From Streptosporangium saharense (lineage in GTDB: Bacteria; Actinomycetota; Actinomycetes; Streptosporangiales; Streptosporangiaceae): a DNA stretch of 64,000 nucleotides. The stretch spans positions 1,240,001 to 1,304,000 of the forward strand of contig NZ_JACHJP010000002.1 in the NCBI RefSeq assembly GCF_014203715.1. The letters run 5' to 3'. The position numbers and the translations under genes were made by a program. Of the stretch, positions 8,825 through 17,407 are shown one piece after another (positions within the stretch are counted from its first letter, which is position 1; each line of letters opens with the position of its first letter). The notes below the pieces were generated by a model. That model had not been told where the DNA came from, ran no database searches, and saw only the letters and a program-made list of their open reading frames with translations.

Positions 8825-10675
8825 TCAGAGTTTGAGCCGCACGCCGTACTCCTCAAGCCAGGCGTTGAGCCCGGCGAAGCCGTCCAGCGCCGCCCTGGTC
8901 CCCCGGTCCGGCTGGTCCTGCGGCTGGTCGAGGAGGGCCCGCACCTTGCCCAGGTCGGCCAGTTGCGCCGCGGCGACCTCGCCGTGGTCCAGCAGCCCGG
9001 CCACCTGCTTCCTGAGGGCGTGCCCGTAGGCGGGGTCCTGCGTCGAGGGATAGGGGCTCTTGCGGCGTTCGAGCACCGACCTGGGCAGCAGGTCCGCCGC
9101 CGCGGCCCGCAGCACGCTCTTCTCCCGCCCGTCGAAGCTCTTGATCGCCCAGGGGATGTTGAAGACGTACTCGACCAGCCGGTGGTCGCAGAACGGCACC
9201 CGGACCTCAAGCCCGACGGCCATGCTCATCCGGTCCTTGCGGTCCAGGAGGTTCTGCACGAACCGGGTCAGGTTCAGGTAACTGACCTCCCGCATCCGCC
9301 GCTCAAGACCGCTCTCGCCCGGCAGCCTGGGCACCTCGTCCAGCGCCTCCCGGTAGCGCCTGGCACGGTAGGCGGGCAGGTCCAGCTCCCGCAGCAGGTC
9401 GTCGCCGAGAATCCCGACCACCCCGTTGAACTGCTCGATGCCCGGCGTCGCCAGCCACGGGAAGGTGTCGCTGTTGACCGCGACCGGCTCGTGGAACCAC
9501 CGGTAGCCGCCGAAGACCTCGTCGGCGGACTCGCCGGAGAGCGCGACCGTCGAGTGCTCCCTGATCGCCCTGAACAGCAGGTAGAGCGAGGTGTCCATGT
9601 CGCCGAGCCCCAGCGGCAGGTCCCTGGCCCGCAGTACGGCCGCGCGGGCCGCGGGGTCCATGAGGTCTGCCGAGTCCAGGACGATCGAGGTGTGGTCGGC
9701 GCCGACGTGCCGGACGACGTCGAGGACGTACGGCGTGTCCGGGGTGGAGCGCATCGAGTCCGGGGTGAAGTGCTCGTTGTATCCGGCGAAGTCCACGGAG
9801 AAGGAGCGGACGTCCGCCCCGCCCTCCCGCCGCAGCCGTTCCATGGCCAGCGCGGTGACGGTGCTGGAGTCGAGGCCGCCGGACAGCAGGCTGCACAGCG
9901 GCACGTCGGAGACGAGCTGGCGCCCGACGATGTCCTCAAGCAGCTCACGCACCCGCTTCACGGTCGTCGCGACGTCGTCGGGGTGCTCGCGGGCCTCAAG
10001 ACGCCAGTAGAGGCGCCGGCGCAGGCCCGCGCGGCTCACCCGGATCACCTCGCCGGGCCGTACCTCGTGCATCCCCCGGTAGATGGCGTGCCCGGGTGTC
10101 TTGCTGAAGGCGTAGACCTCCCGGATGCCGTCGAGATCGACCACGGCGGGCTGGGCGAGCGGGTTGGCGAGGATCGCCTTCGGCTCGGAGCCGAACAGCA
10201 CCCCCGAGGAGGTCGGGTGGTAGTACAGCGGTTTGACGCCCATCCGGTCGCGCGCCAGCAGCAGCTCCTGACGCCGGACGTCCCAGATCGCGAAGGCGAA
10301 CATGCCGTTCAGCCGGTCGAGGAGGTCCTCGCCCCACTCCAGGTAGGCCCGCAGCAGGACCTCGGTGTCGCTCCGGGTGCGGAAGCGGTGGCCCCGCGCG
10401 GCCAGCTCGGCGCGCAGCTCGGGGAAGTTGTACAGCTCCCCGCTGTAGACCAGGACCGCGAGCGGCTCACCGTCCTGGTCGGCCACCATCGGCTGGCGGC
10501 CGCCCTCGACGTCGATCACCGCGAGCCTGCGGTGGCCGAGCGCGGCGTGCGGGGACGTCCACAGCCCCTCGTCGTCGGGCCCCCGGCAGGCCATCGTGTC
10601 CGTCATGGCCTGCGCGACGTCCCGGGACGGCCCGAGGTCACTCTCGAAGTCCACCCACCCGGAGATTCCACACAT
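8825..10675 (-). CDS. asnB: asparagine synthetase, glutamine-hydrolysing
   Basis: The enzyme makes asparagine from aspartate, ATP and glutamine amide nitrogen. The 616-residue protein starts MCGISG, so Cys2 is the N-terminal nucleophile of the glutaminase domain (about 1-215; RGPDDEG at 31-37, YSGELYNF at 77-84). The synthetase domain follows, with the ATP pyrophosphatase P-loop SGGLDSS at 265-271 and a [15 protein letters not shown] block later. Length fits AsnB. It appears to be a single gene. AsnB-like proteins also amidate other carboxylates in secondary metabolism, but no such cluster is here, so primary asparagine synthesis is the simplest reading. Confidence 0.92.
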   Translation of the reverse strand: MCGISGWVDFESDLGPSRDVAQAMTDTMACRGPDDEGLWTSPHAALGHRRLAVIDVEGGRQPMVADQDGEPLAVLVYSGELYNFPELRAELAARGHRFRTRSDTEVLLRAYLEWGEDLLDRLNGMFAFAIWDVRRQELLLARDRMGVKPLYYHPTSSGVLFGSEPKAILANPLAQPAVVDLDGIREVYAFSKTPGHAIYRGMHEVRPGEVIRVSRAGLRRRLYWRLEAREHPDDVATTVKRVRELLEDIVGRQLVSDVPLCSLLSGGLDSSTVTALAMERLRREGGADVRSFSVDFAGYNEHFTPDSMRSTPDTPYVLDVVRHVGADHTSIVLDSADLMDPAARAAVLRARDLPLGLGDMDTSLYLLFRAIREHSTVALSGESADEVFGGYRWFHEPVAVNSDTFPWLATPGIEQFNGVVGILGDDLLRELDLPAYRARRYREALDEVPRLPGESGLERRMREVSYLNLTRFVQNLLDRKDRMSMAVGLEVRVPFCDHRLVEYVFNIPWAIKSFDGREKSVLRAAAADLLPRSVLERRKSPYPSTQDPAYGHALRKQVAGLLDHGEVAAAQLADLGKVRALLDQPQDQPDRGTRAALDGFAGLNAWLEEYGVRLKL

Positions 10676-10811
10676 CAGTAAATCCCCACGTCCTATCGGC
10701 GATTTCCTGCATTGTCCGCAGAACCGATATTCATCTCAACGTGGTGCCTGGATCCGGGCTTCCGTAACTCATCTTCACAAAGGGTTCAAATCCCCGTTAC
10801 CGGAAGAGGAC

Positions 10812-12272
10812 TCACCGACGGCGCAGCAGGGCGAGGAACATCGCGTCCGTGCCGTGGCGGTGCGGCCAGAACTGCGCGTACGGCCCCTCCCCCAGCCCCT
10901 CGACCTCCGGCAGGAAGGACCGGGCGTCCAGTGCCTCCACGTCCGTACGGCGCCGCAGCGCGTCACCCACGACGGTCACGGTCTCGGCCAGATGCGGCGA
11001 ACACGTCACATAGGCGACGACTCCCCCCGGCCGGACGGCCTCCAGCGCCTGGGAGAGCAGCTCGCGCTGGAGCGCACCCAGCTCGGGGAGGCTACGGGGA
11101 TCACGGCGCCAGCGGGCCTCGGGACGGCGGCGCAGCGCGCCAAGCCCGGTGCAGGGCGCGTCCACCATGACCCGGTCGAACACCCCCGGCCGCCAGGCGG
11201 GCACCGTACCGTCGGCGGCGACCACCGCGGCCTGACGGGTGGCCTGCCTGACCAGGCGGGCGCGGTGATACTGCAGCTCCGCCGCCAGCAACCTCGCCCC
11301 GCCCTGTACGGCCAGCGCGTCCAGCAGCCCCGCCTTCCCCCCGGGCCCGGCGCACACGTCGAGCCAGCTCTCCCGCCCGCCCTCGACCGGGACCCGCGTC
11401 AGCGCGAGCGCCACCAGCTGACTCGCCTCGTCCTGTACGGCGGCACGCCCCTCAGCCACCGCCAGGATGGAACCGGGATCGCCCTCCCGCAGATAGGCCG
11501 CGTACGGGGAGTACTCGCCCGGCTCCGCGCCCGAGGAGAGAAGCTCCTCGACCGAGGACCGCCCGGGGCGGGCGACCAGGGTGACGCGGGGACGCTCGTT
11601 GTCCGCGGCCAGCAGCGCGGCGGTCTCGTCGAAGTCACCGCCGACGGCGTCGCGCAGCGCGGTGACGATCCACCGGGGGTGGCTGTGGGCGACCGCCAGA
11701 TGGCCGACGGGGTCCCGCTCCGCCTCGGGGGCCACGATCGGGATCCACTGGTCGAGCGAGCGGTTCGCGACCTTCCTCAGCACCGCGTTGGCGTACTTCG
11801 ACGCCCCGGTCCCCACCCGCAGCCGCACCAGGTCGACGGTGGTGCCGACGGCGGCGTGCGGCGGGACGCGCGTCTTGAGCAGCTGGTGCACGCCGAGCCG
11901 GATCGCGTCGAGCAGCGGCGGGTCGATATCTTCGGGGGCGCGGTCGCTGCAGGCCGCGATGACCTCGTCGTAGGTGCCGAGCCCGCGCAGCGTCCCGTAG
12001 GCCAGCTCGGTCGCCAGGCCCGCGTCGCGCCCGGAGAGACGGCGCTCCCGCAGCAGCGCGGGCATCAGCAGGTTCGCGTAGGCGTCCCGCTCGTCCACGG
12101 CGCGCAACAGGTCGTAGGCGACGTTCCTCGCCTCGTCGCGGACCGGCTTCGGCGGCCGGGGCCGCTTGTTCCCCCGGCCCGCCCCCCGTCGCTCCCCGCC
12201 ACCGGGTGAGGCGGCGTGGTCGTCCCGTGAGTGGCCCGCCGCGCGGCGGCCACCGCTCCCCCGCTCGTTCAT
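10812..12272 (-). CDS. rsmB: 16S rRNA m5C967 methyltransferase RsmB
   Basis: RsmB methylates C967 of 16S rRNA using S-adenosylmethionine. The 486-residue protein has a basic, disordered first 45 residues, then a NusB-like RNA-binding domain (PVRDEARNVAYDLLRAVDER onwards, to about 190), then a Rossmann methyltransferase domain. The SAM loop is DVCAGPGGKAG. The two Cys of the m5C mechanism are Cys374 in APCTG and Cys424 in VTCSP. It lies three bases after fmt and is the last gene of the def-fmt-rsmB unit. Confidence 0.94.
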   Translation of the reverse strand: MNERGSGGRRAAGHSRDDHAASPGGGERRGAGRGNKRPRPPKPVRDEARNVAYDLLRAVDERDAYANLLMPALLRERRLSGRDAGLATELAYGTLRGLGTYDEVIAACSDRAPEDIDPPLLDAIRLGVHQLLKTRVPPHAAVGTTVDLVRLRVGTGASKYANAVLRKVANRSLDQWIPIVAPEAERDPVGHLAVAHSHPRWIVTALRDAVGGDFDETAALLAADNERPRVTLVARPGRSSVEELLSSGAEPGEYSPYAAYLREGDPGSILAVAEGRAAVQDEASQLVALALTRVPVEGGRESWLDVCAGPGGKAGLLDALAVQGGARLLAAELQYHRARLVRQATRQAAVVAADGTVPAWRPGVFDRVMVDAPCTGLGALRRRPEARWRRDPRSLPELGALQRELLSQALEAVRPGGVVAYVTCSPHLAETVTVVGDALRRRTDVEALDARSFLPEVEGLGEGPYAQFWPHRHGTDAMFLALLRRR

Positions 12273-12275
12273 GTC

Positions 12276-13205
12276 CTAGCCCAGCCGATCGTCTTCTGTG
12301 AGCCGCACACCGCGGGCCCACTCCCCCGCGCTCATCGCGCGCTTGCCCTGCGGCCGCACCTCACCCAGCTCGACCGGGTGCGTGGCGGTGCCGACCAGCA
12401 CCGTGTTCTTCGAGGCCGCGATCCGCCCGGGGGCGAGCGCGGGCGCCTCGGGCGCGAGCCGTACCGGACCGAGCTTGACCCGCAGGTCACGAAACTCCGT
12501 CCAGGCGCCGGGCGCGGGGGCGCAGGCCCGGATCAGCCGGTCCACCCGCATGGCGGGCGCCGACCAGTCGACCCTGGCGTCGTCCACGGTGATCTTCGGG
12601 GCTACGCTCACCCCCTCGGCAGGCTGGGGCACCGCCTCCAGCGTGCCGTCCTCGATGCCGTCGAGGGTCGCGGCCAGCAGCCCGGCACCCGACTCGGCGA
12701 GCCTGGCGAGCAGCTCCCCGCTGGTGTCGCCCGGCCTGACCTTCTCGGTGACCACCCCGAAGACCGGCCCCGCGTCCAGCTCCTTGACGATCTGGAAGGT
12801 GGCCGCCCCGGTGATCTCGTCACCGTGCAGTACGGCGTGCTGCACGGGCGCGGCACCACGCCAGGCGGGCAGCAGCGAGAAGTGGAGGTTGACCCACCCG
12901 TGCGCGGGGATGTCCAGCGCGCTCTGCGGCAGCAGCGCCCCGTAGGCCACCACGGGACAGCAGTCGGGGGTGATCAGCCGCAGCCGGTCGAGGAACTCGG
13001 GGTCCCCCGCCCTGGCAGGTCTGAGAATCTCGATCCCCGCCTCCTGCGCCAGCTCGGCGACGGGACTCGGCTGGAGCTTACGGCCCCGGCCCGACTGGGC
13101 GTCGGGGCGGGTGACGACGGCGGCGACCTCGTGGCGCGGCGAGTCGAGCAGGGCCCTCAACGAGGGCAGAGCGGTTTCCGGAGTTCCGGCGAAGACCAGA
13201 CGCAA
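12276..13205 (-). CDS. fmt: methionyl-tRNA formyltransferase
   Basis: Fmt formylates initiator methionyl-tRNA using 10-formyl-THF. The N-terminal [11 protein letters not shown] and the catalytic block [19 protein letters not shown] identify it. The frame is open upstream to 13379, but I place the start at TTG 13205. That gives 309 residues, the family's normal length, puts RLVFAGTPE at residue 2, has TAGGAA just upstream, and leaves five bases after the def stop. The longer reading would add 58 residues that are simply def in another frame. With def it forms the add-and-remove pair for formyl groups on new proteins. Confidence 0.95.
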   Translation of the reverse strand: MRLVFAGTPETALPSLRALLDSPRHEVAAVVTRPDAQSGRGRKLQPSPVAELAQEAGIEILRPARAGDPEFLDRLRLITPDCCPVVAYGALLPQSALDIPAHGWVNLHFSLLPAWRGAAPVQHAVLHGDEITGAATFQIVKELDAGPVFGVVTEKVRPGDTSGELLARLAESGAGLLAATLDGIEDGTLEAVPQPAEGVSVAPKITVDDARVDWSAPAMRVDRLIRACAPAPGAWTEFRDLRVKLGPVRLAPEAPALAPGRIAASKNTVLVGTATHPVELGEVRPQGKRAMSAGEWARGVRLTEDDRLG

Positions 13206-13210
13206 GGTTC

Positions 13211-13759
13211 CTACAGAGCCTTCCCATGGGTCGCGTGCGGGGAGAACTTGAACGCGGGGGCGGACAGACCACTCCACTCGGCCGCGCGGATCTCCCGCAT
13301 CGCGAGTTTGCGCTGCTTGAGGTCCATCCGGTCGATGAAGAGCACCCCGTCGAGATGGTCGGTCTCGTGCTGGAAACACCGCGCCATGAGATCGGTGCCC
13401 TCAAGCGTGACGGGGTCACCGTACATGTTGAAGCCCGTCGCCACCGCCCTGATCGCCCTGGGCGTCGGGAACGACAGCCCCGGGAAGGACAGGCAGCCCT
13501 CCTCCCCCTCCTCGTCCCTCTCCTCGGACAGGTCGAGGTCGGGATTGATCAGGTGGCCGAGCTGCTTGTCGACGTAGTAGGTGAAGACCCGCAGGCCGAC
13601 CCCGATCTGCGGCGCCGCGAGCCCCGCCCCCGGCGCGTCCATCATCGTGTCCGTGAGGTCCTTGACGAGCCTGCGAAGCTCCTTGTCGAAGTCCTTCACC
13701 GGCTCCGCCGGCGTACGCAACACCGGGTCGCCGAAAAGCCGGATCGGCTGAATGGCCAA
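13211..13759 (-). CDS. def: peptide deformylase
   Basis: Def removes the N-formyl group from new proteins. The 182-residue protein carries all three metal-site motifs: [10 protein letters not shown] at 44-53, EGCLSFPG at 87-94 (Cys89 ligand) and QHETDHLDG at 130-138 (His131, Glu132, His135). The start is TTG 13759, preceded by GAGGAGATC. A short acidic insertion ([10 protein letters not shown]) precedes the Cys motif. It is first in the def-fmt-rsmB unit, and the REP-like palindrome lies within 40 bases of its start, so the promoter must lie within or very close to that element. Confidence 0.96.
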   Translation of the reverse strand: MAIQPIRLFGDPVLRTPAEPVKDFDKELRRLVKDLTDTMMDAPGAGLAAPQIGVGLRVFTYYVDKQLGHLINPDLDLSEERDEEGEEGCLSFPGLSFPTPRAIRAVATGFNMYGDPVTLEGTDLMARCFQHETDHLDGVLFIDRMDLKQRKLAMREIRAAEWSGLSAPAFKFSPHATHGKAL

Positions 13760-13798
13760 CAGGGATCTCCTCGTACTTTCTAGGGAGTCCAGTGTATC

Positions 13799-14248
13799 TT
13801 TGCGCCGCCTGGCGGCGGCGCGAGGCTTGGCTGTGCTTGCTTTTGCGGCGCCTGGCGGCGCCGCGGGCTTGGGCGCCCCAGGTCGGTGACTTCCCTCGTC
13901 GCTCCTCCGCTTCGCTCCGTCGCTCCTCAGTCCAGCTCACCGACGCGCCCAAGCCGGACACTCCTCACTCACGGCGCCGGTACCCCCAAACCAAAACCCC
14001 TCACGCCTGACACCGGTAGGCCTAGGCGCCCTCACTGTCGGAAGTGAGGAGTTTGTCTGGGCTTTACCGGTGCCAGGTGTGGAGAGTTTGGCTTGGTCGC
14101 GCCGACGCTTGGACTGAGGAGAGAGGGAGCGAAGCGGACGAACGACGAGGGAAAGCGTTGGCCTCAGGCGACCAAGCCCGCGACGCCGCCAGGCGTCGCA
14201 AAAAGGCACTGCCTCGCGGCGCCGAAGGCGCCGCAAAAGCAAGCACAG
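13799..14248. repeat. REP-like near-palindromic element, about 450 bp
   Basis: The whole gap between def and the next gene is a long imperfect inverted repeat. The outer 22 bases (13831-13852) are exactly complementary to 14227-14248. Inside, the arms match with substitutions and indels down to GGCGCCGGTA (13973-13982) against TACCGGTGCC (14065-14074). The apex is a hairpin CCTCACT/AGTGAGG (14030-14036, 14043-14049). Four copies of a hairpin module of the form TTTTGCG-CGCC-TGGC-GGCG-CGC, mostly followed by GGCTTGG, lie at about 13799-13830 and 13841-13872 on plus, and 14172-14204 and 14211-14238 on minus. No transposase frame is present. It resembles a REPIN or MITE-type element. Confidence 0.85.
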
Positions 14249-14250
14249 CA

Positions 14251-15639
14251 CTAGCGTGAGCGAGACTTCATTGCCGCCTTGCGGGCCGACTTCGCGACCG
14301 TGGGGTCCGGGTGGCGGGAGCCCAGGAGGTCGAGGACGGTGATGGTGTCGGGGTGGTCGGCGGCGGCCATCTCCTCGACCAGTCTGACCAGGTCCTCGCC
14401 GGGTTCGAGGGCGTCGAACTCGCGGATCGCCTCGGCCGTCCTGCCCAGCTGGGCCAGGGAGGCGAGTGTGTCCACGGCGATCCAGGTGCGGTCCTCCTGG
14501 GCGAGGGCCGGGGCGGGAAGGTCGCGGATGTGCAGCCAGGAGGCGGCGTAGCGCCACAGGGACGGCTCCTGGAGCGCCTCCCTGAGCGGGGTCTCCGCCT
14601 CGGGGCCAAGCTCCTCCAGGATCGTGCCGACGGTGCCACGCTGGCCCGCCGTACCCGAGGAGGCGACCCTGACCAGCTCGCGGGCGGCGGTCTCCGGGGT
14701 GCGGGACTCCAGCCAGACGGTGACGGCGCTGGGGGCCGCGGAGCGCTTGATGATGGCGTCGACCAGCTCGGTGGCGCCCAGGTCGGCGAAGACGGCGACC
14801 TCGGCCCCGGTCGGGGCGTCGTGGCCCTCGCGGATCAGGTCCTGGCGGACCGCCCAGACGCCGAGGGGGGTGAGTCTCGGCCTGCCCGCCTCGGACGGCT
14901 CGATGAGGCCGCAGTAGCCGAGCAGGGTCAGCGCCGTGTCCAGTTCGCCGGGCAGGGAGGCGCTCAGCGCCCGCATCTCCGTGGGGCGGGCCTGGCAGGC
15001 CACCTCGTGCGACTGGAGGATGCCCTTGACGAGGGTGGCGGCGGACAGGCCGTCACTCACGGCGTACATCGTGGCGAGCATCTCCGCCAGGTGGTCGTCG
15101 ACGACCGCGGAGCCGGTCAGGCCCTCGTCGGCGCGGTCGAGCACGTCCATGACCACGCCGTCCCAGAACTCCAGCATCGCCCGGTGCGGCAGGTCGGCCG
15201 ACAGCGCCAGCGGGCCCGCCGTCGCCACACCCCTGGAGATGCGGAGCATGCCCGTGTTGACCGCGACGACCCACAGCAGGTGCAGTCGGGTGGGGCTGGG
15301 CAGGCCGAGTTCGGCGCACGCCAGGAAGGGGTCGGGCAGCAGGCCCTCGGGGGTCACCTGCCGGGTGCCGGTCCAGGTGGCCAGCCGCTGGGCGTCCAGC
15401 ACCAGGGGGACCCGCAGCACGGCCTCGGCCAGCTCGTCGTCGGCGGCCAGCTCGACCGGTGGGAAGCTCAGCACCTCGGTGCCGCAGTCGGAGCAGTCGC
15501 AGTCGCCGTCCGCCTCGGTGGCGCCGGCCGCGTCGAGCACGGCCGCGCGCAGCTCTCCGGGTGCCGCCCCGAGCTCACCGACGAGCCTGCGCAGCTCGCC
15601 GAGGTCGAAGACGTTGCCCGTGTTCCCGCTCTTTGCCAC
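14251..15639 (-). CDS. uncharacterised CxCxxC protein, short paralogue
   Basis: I do not recognise this family. The 462-residue protein has a short N-terminal segment with CDCSDC (Cys47, 49, 52) followed by FPPVELAADDELAEAVLRVP. A long helical, Ala/Leu-rich region follows that reads like HEAT or armadillo-type repeats, ending in a basic tail (KSARKAAMKSRSR). It aligns along its length with the next gene upstream (15679-17358), for example APALAQEDRTWIAVDTLA against APALTQEEVLWMSVDTLA. It has no signal peptide or membrane helix. The CxCxxC could bind a metal or form a disulfide. Its stop codon is three bases from the REP-like element. Confidence 0.8.
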   Translation of the reverse strand: MAKSGNTGNVFDLGELRRLVGELGAAPGELRAAVLDAAGATEADGDCDCSDCGTEVLSFPPVELAADDELAEAVLRVPLVLDAQRLATWTGTRQVTPEGLLPDPFLACAELGLPSPTRLHLLWVVAVNTGMLRISRGVATAGPLALSADLPHRAMLEFWDGVVMDVLDRADEGLTGSAVVDDHLAEMLATMYAVSDGLSAATLVKGILQSHEVACQARPTEMRALSASLPGELDTALTLLGYCGLIEPSEAGRPRLTPLGVWAVRQDLIREGHDAPTGAEVAVFADLGATELVDAIIKRSAAPSAVTVWLESRTPETAARELVRVASSGTAGQRGTVGTILEELGPEAETPLREALQEPSLWRYAASWLHIRDLPAPALAQEDRTWIAVDTLASLAQLGRTAEAIREFDALEPGEDLVRLVEEMAAADHPDTITVLDLLGSRHPDPTVAKSARKAAMKSRSR

Positions 15640-15678
15640 TCGTGAAACTTACTGCACTTGAGCCCCACGGGTGTACGG

Positions 15679-17358
15679 CTAGCCGATCGCGCGCGATCTG
15701 GCCTTGAAGGCCGCCTTGCGTGCCGCCTTGGCCACGTTCTGGTCGTGCAGGGAGCGTCCGAGCAGCTCCAGCACCTGCACGACGTCGGGGTGATCTACCC
15801 GCCACATCTCGTCGATCATGTGGGCGGGCGGTCCCGAGGCCGCCATGTTCTCGGCGAACGTCTCGGGGTCGTCCTCGGCGGCGGTGATCGCCAGGGCGAG
15901 GGTGTCCACGCTCATCCACAGGACCTCCTCCTGGGTGAGCGCGGGGGCGGGAAGGCCGCGTGCCGCCAGCCAGTGGATGACGTGGGGCCGCAGCTCCGCC
16001 TCCTGCAGGTGCCCCCTGACCGCCCGTTCCGCGTCGGGGCCGAGCCTGTCGACGATCGTCACGGCGATGCCCCTGGCGACGGAGGGGGCGCCGGAGACGG
16101 CGCCGAGGAGGTCGGCGGCGGCGTCGATCTCGCTCCTGCTGCGCAGCCACTCCTCGATCTCGGCCTCGGCCAGCTCGGTGGGGATGCCGGACAGCAGCCC
16201 CTCGATGAGCTCGGAGGCGTCGACGGTGGACAGGGCGGCGGCCTCCGGGGCGTCGAGGCCCAGGCCGGTGTAGAGCTCCCGCAGGGCCCACACGGCGTGC
16301 GGGGTGAGAGCGAGCTCCTCCCGCTCGGGTTCGAGGACGCCGCAGTAGGCCAGGCGCACGAGAATCTCGTCGGTGTCGAACTCGGCCTCGTCGGTCAGCC
16401 CGGCCTCCTGGGCGTACTCCAGCAGCAGCGGCACCGGCATCGGCGACTGCAGCCGGTAGAGCACGTCGCACAGGCCGTAGAGCTCCTCGTCGAGAGCCGG
16501 GTTGCCGGAGACGGCGCCGCCGGTCTCCTTCTCCACGACGAACTCGACCACCGAGGCCCACACGTCGAGCGGATCGGCGTCGTCGGCGTCGAAGACGGCG
16601 GTGCCCTCGACCTCCACCAGCCCGGCGTAGACCGCGAGGTCCCACAGCAGGGCGGGTTCGGCGACCGCGAGCTGGGCGGTGGCCTCTGCGGCGTCGCGGA
16701 CCCGCAGGCGGCCCTTGACGGTCGGGGTGCGGCCCCCGGCGAGCATCCACTGCACCAGCCGCCGCGCGTCGGTCACCATCGGGACCCGCAGCGCCGCCTC
16801 GGCGAGCGCCTCACGGGCGGCCAGCCGTACGGGGGGCAGGGGGGCGCATCCCGGGCAGTCGCACGGCCCGTCGGCGCTCTCGTCCTGCTCGTCCCGTTCC
16901 TGCCGCTGTGCCGCGGACCGCTCGGTCGCGGACAGGGAGAAGCCCTGTTCGAGGGCTTCGGCGCCCATCGCGCTGAACAGACTCTTGGCCATGCCGAACC
17001 GGGAGGTGTCGGCGAGCGCGATCGGCATCTCCGGCTCGATCCGGTCAAGCACGGCCCGCATCCTGGTCGCCATCTTGCCGCCGATCTCCTCGGTGGCGAG
17101 GAGGAAGTCGACGAGGGTCCGGGCGGCGGCGACGGTCTCGGGGGCGCTCTCCGGCGGGGCGATGACCTTTCGCGGGTAGATGTTGAGCAGCAGTTCCTCG
17201 AAGGTGCCCGGGGTGAAGTCGCCCAGCTCGTTCACGTCCAGGTAGTCGCTCGCGTAGTCGCAGAGCAGACGCACCTCGTCCACGTCAACGGCCAGGCCGT
17301 GCGCACGCCCCCACGCGCGCAGATCGTCTACGGCCTGATTCACCCATTCGATCGACAC
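15679..17358 (-). CDS. uncharacterised CxCxxC protein, long paralogue
   Basis: This is the larger member of a tandem unknown pair, 559 residues. It has about 150 extra N-terminal residues (MSIEWVNQAVDDLRAWGR onwards) rich in acidic helices. Then comes CDCPGC (Cys166, 168, 171), the shared block PPVRLAAREALAEAALRVP, helical repeats, and a basic tail KAARKAAFKARSR. The shared core and tail show the pair arose by duplication; the gap between them is only 39 bases, so they are likely cotranscribed. The first 150 residues may be a separate adaptor domain or may have been lost from the shorter copy. No function can be assigned. The neighbours priA and def are housekeeping genes. Confidence 0.8.
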   Translation of the reverse strand: MSIEWVNQAVDDLRAWGRAHGLAVDVDEVRLLCDYASDYLDVNELGDFTPGTFEELLLNIYPRKVIAPPESAPETVAAARTLVDFLLATEEIGGKMATRMRAVLDRIEPEMPIALADTSRFGMAKSLFSAMGAEALEQGFSLSATERSAAQRQERDEQDESADGPCDCPGCAPLPPVRLAAREALAEAALRVPMVTDARRLVQWMLAGGRTPTVKGRLRVRDAAEATAQLAVAEPALLWDLAVYAGLVEVEGTAVFDADDADPLDVWASVVEFVVEKETGGAVSGNPALDEELYGLCDVLYRLQSPMPVPLLLEYAQEAGLTDEAEFDTDEILVRLAYCGVLEPEREELALTPHAVWALRELYTGLGLDAPEAAALSTVDASELIEGLLSGIPTELAEAEIEEWLRSRSEIDAAADLLGAVSGAPSVARGIAVTIVDRLGPDAERAVRGHLQEAELRPHVIHWLAARGLPAPALTQEEVLWMSVDTLALAITAAEDDPETFAENMAASGPPAHMIDEMWRVDHPDVVQVLELLGRSLHDQNVAKAARKAAFKARSRAIG

Positions 17359-17407
17359 AGAGGAAAATTAACGGCTTACTGTCAGCACCGCGAATCGGGG
17401 AAACACC

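Noticed and set aside
10764..10805. tRNA-like 3' end: GGGTTCAAATCCCC followed by GTTACCGG, resembling a T-arm and acceptor strand
   Set aside because: No matching 5' acceptor strand, D-arm or anticodon arm lies at the right distance upstream, so there is no tRNA gene. It may be a chance match or an old fragment, but I cannot support an attachment site.
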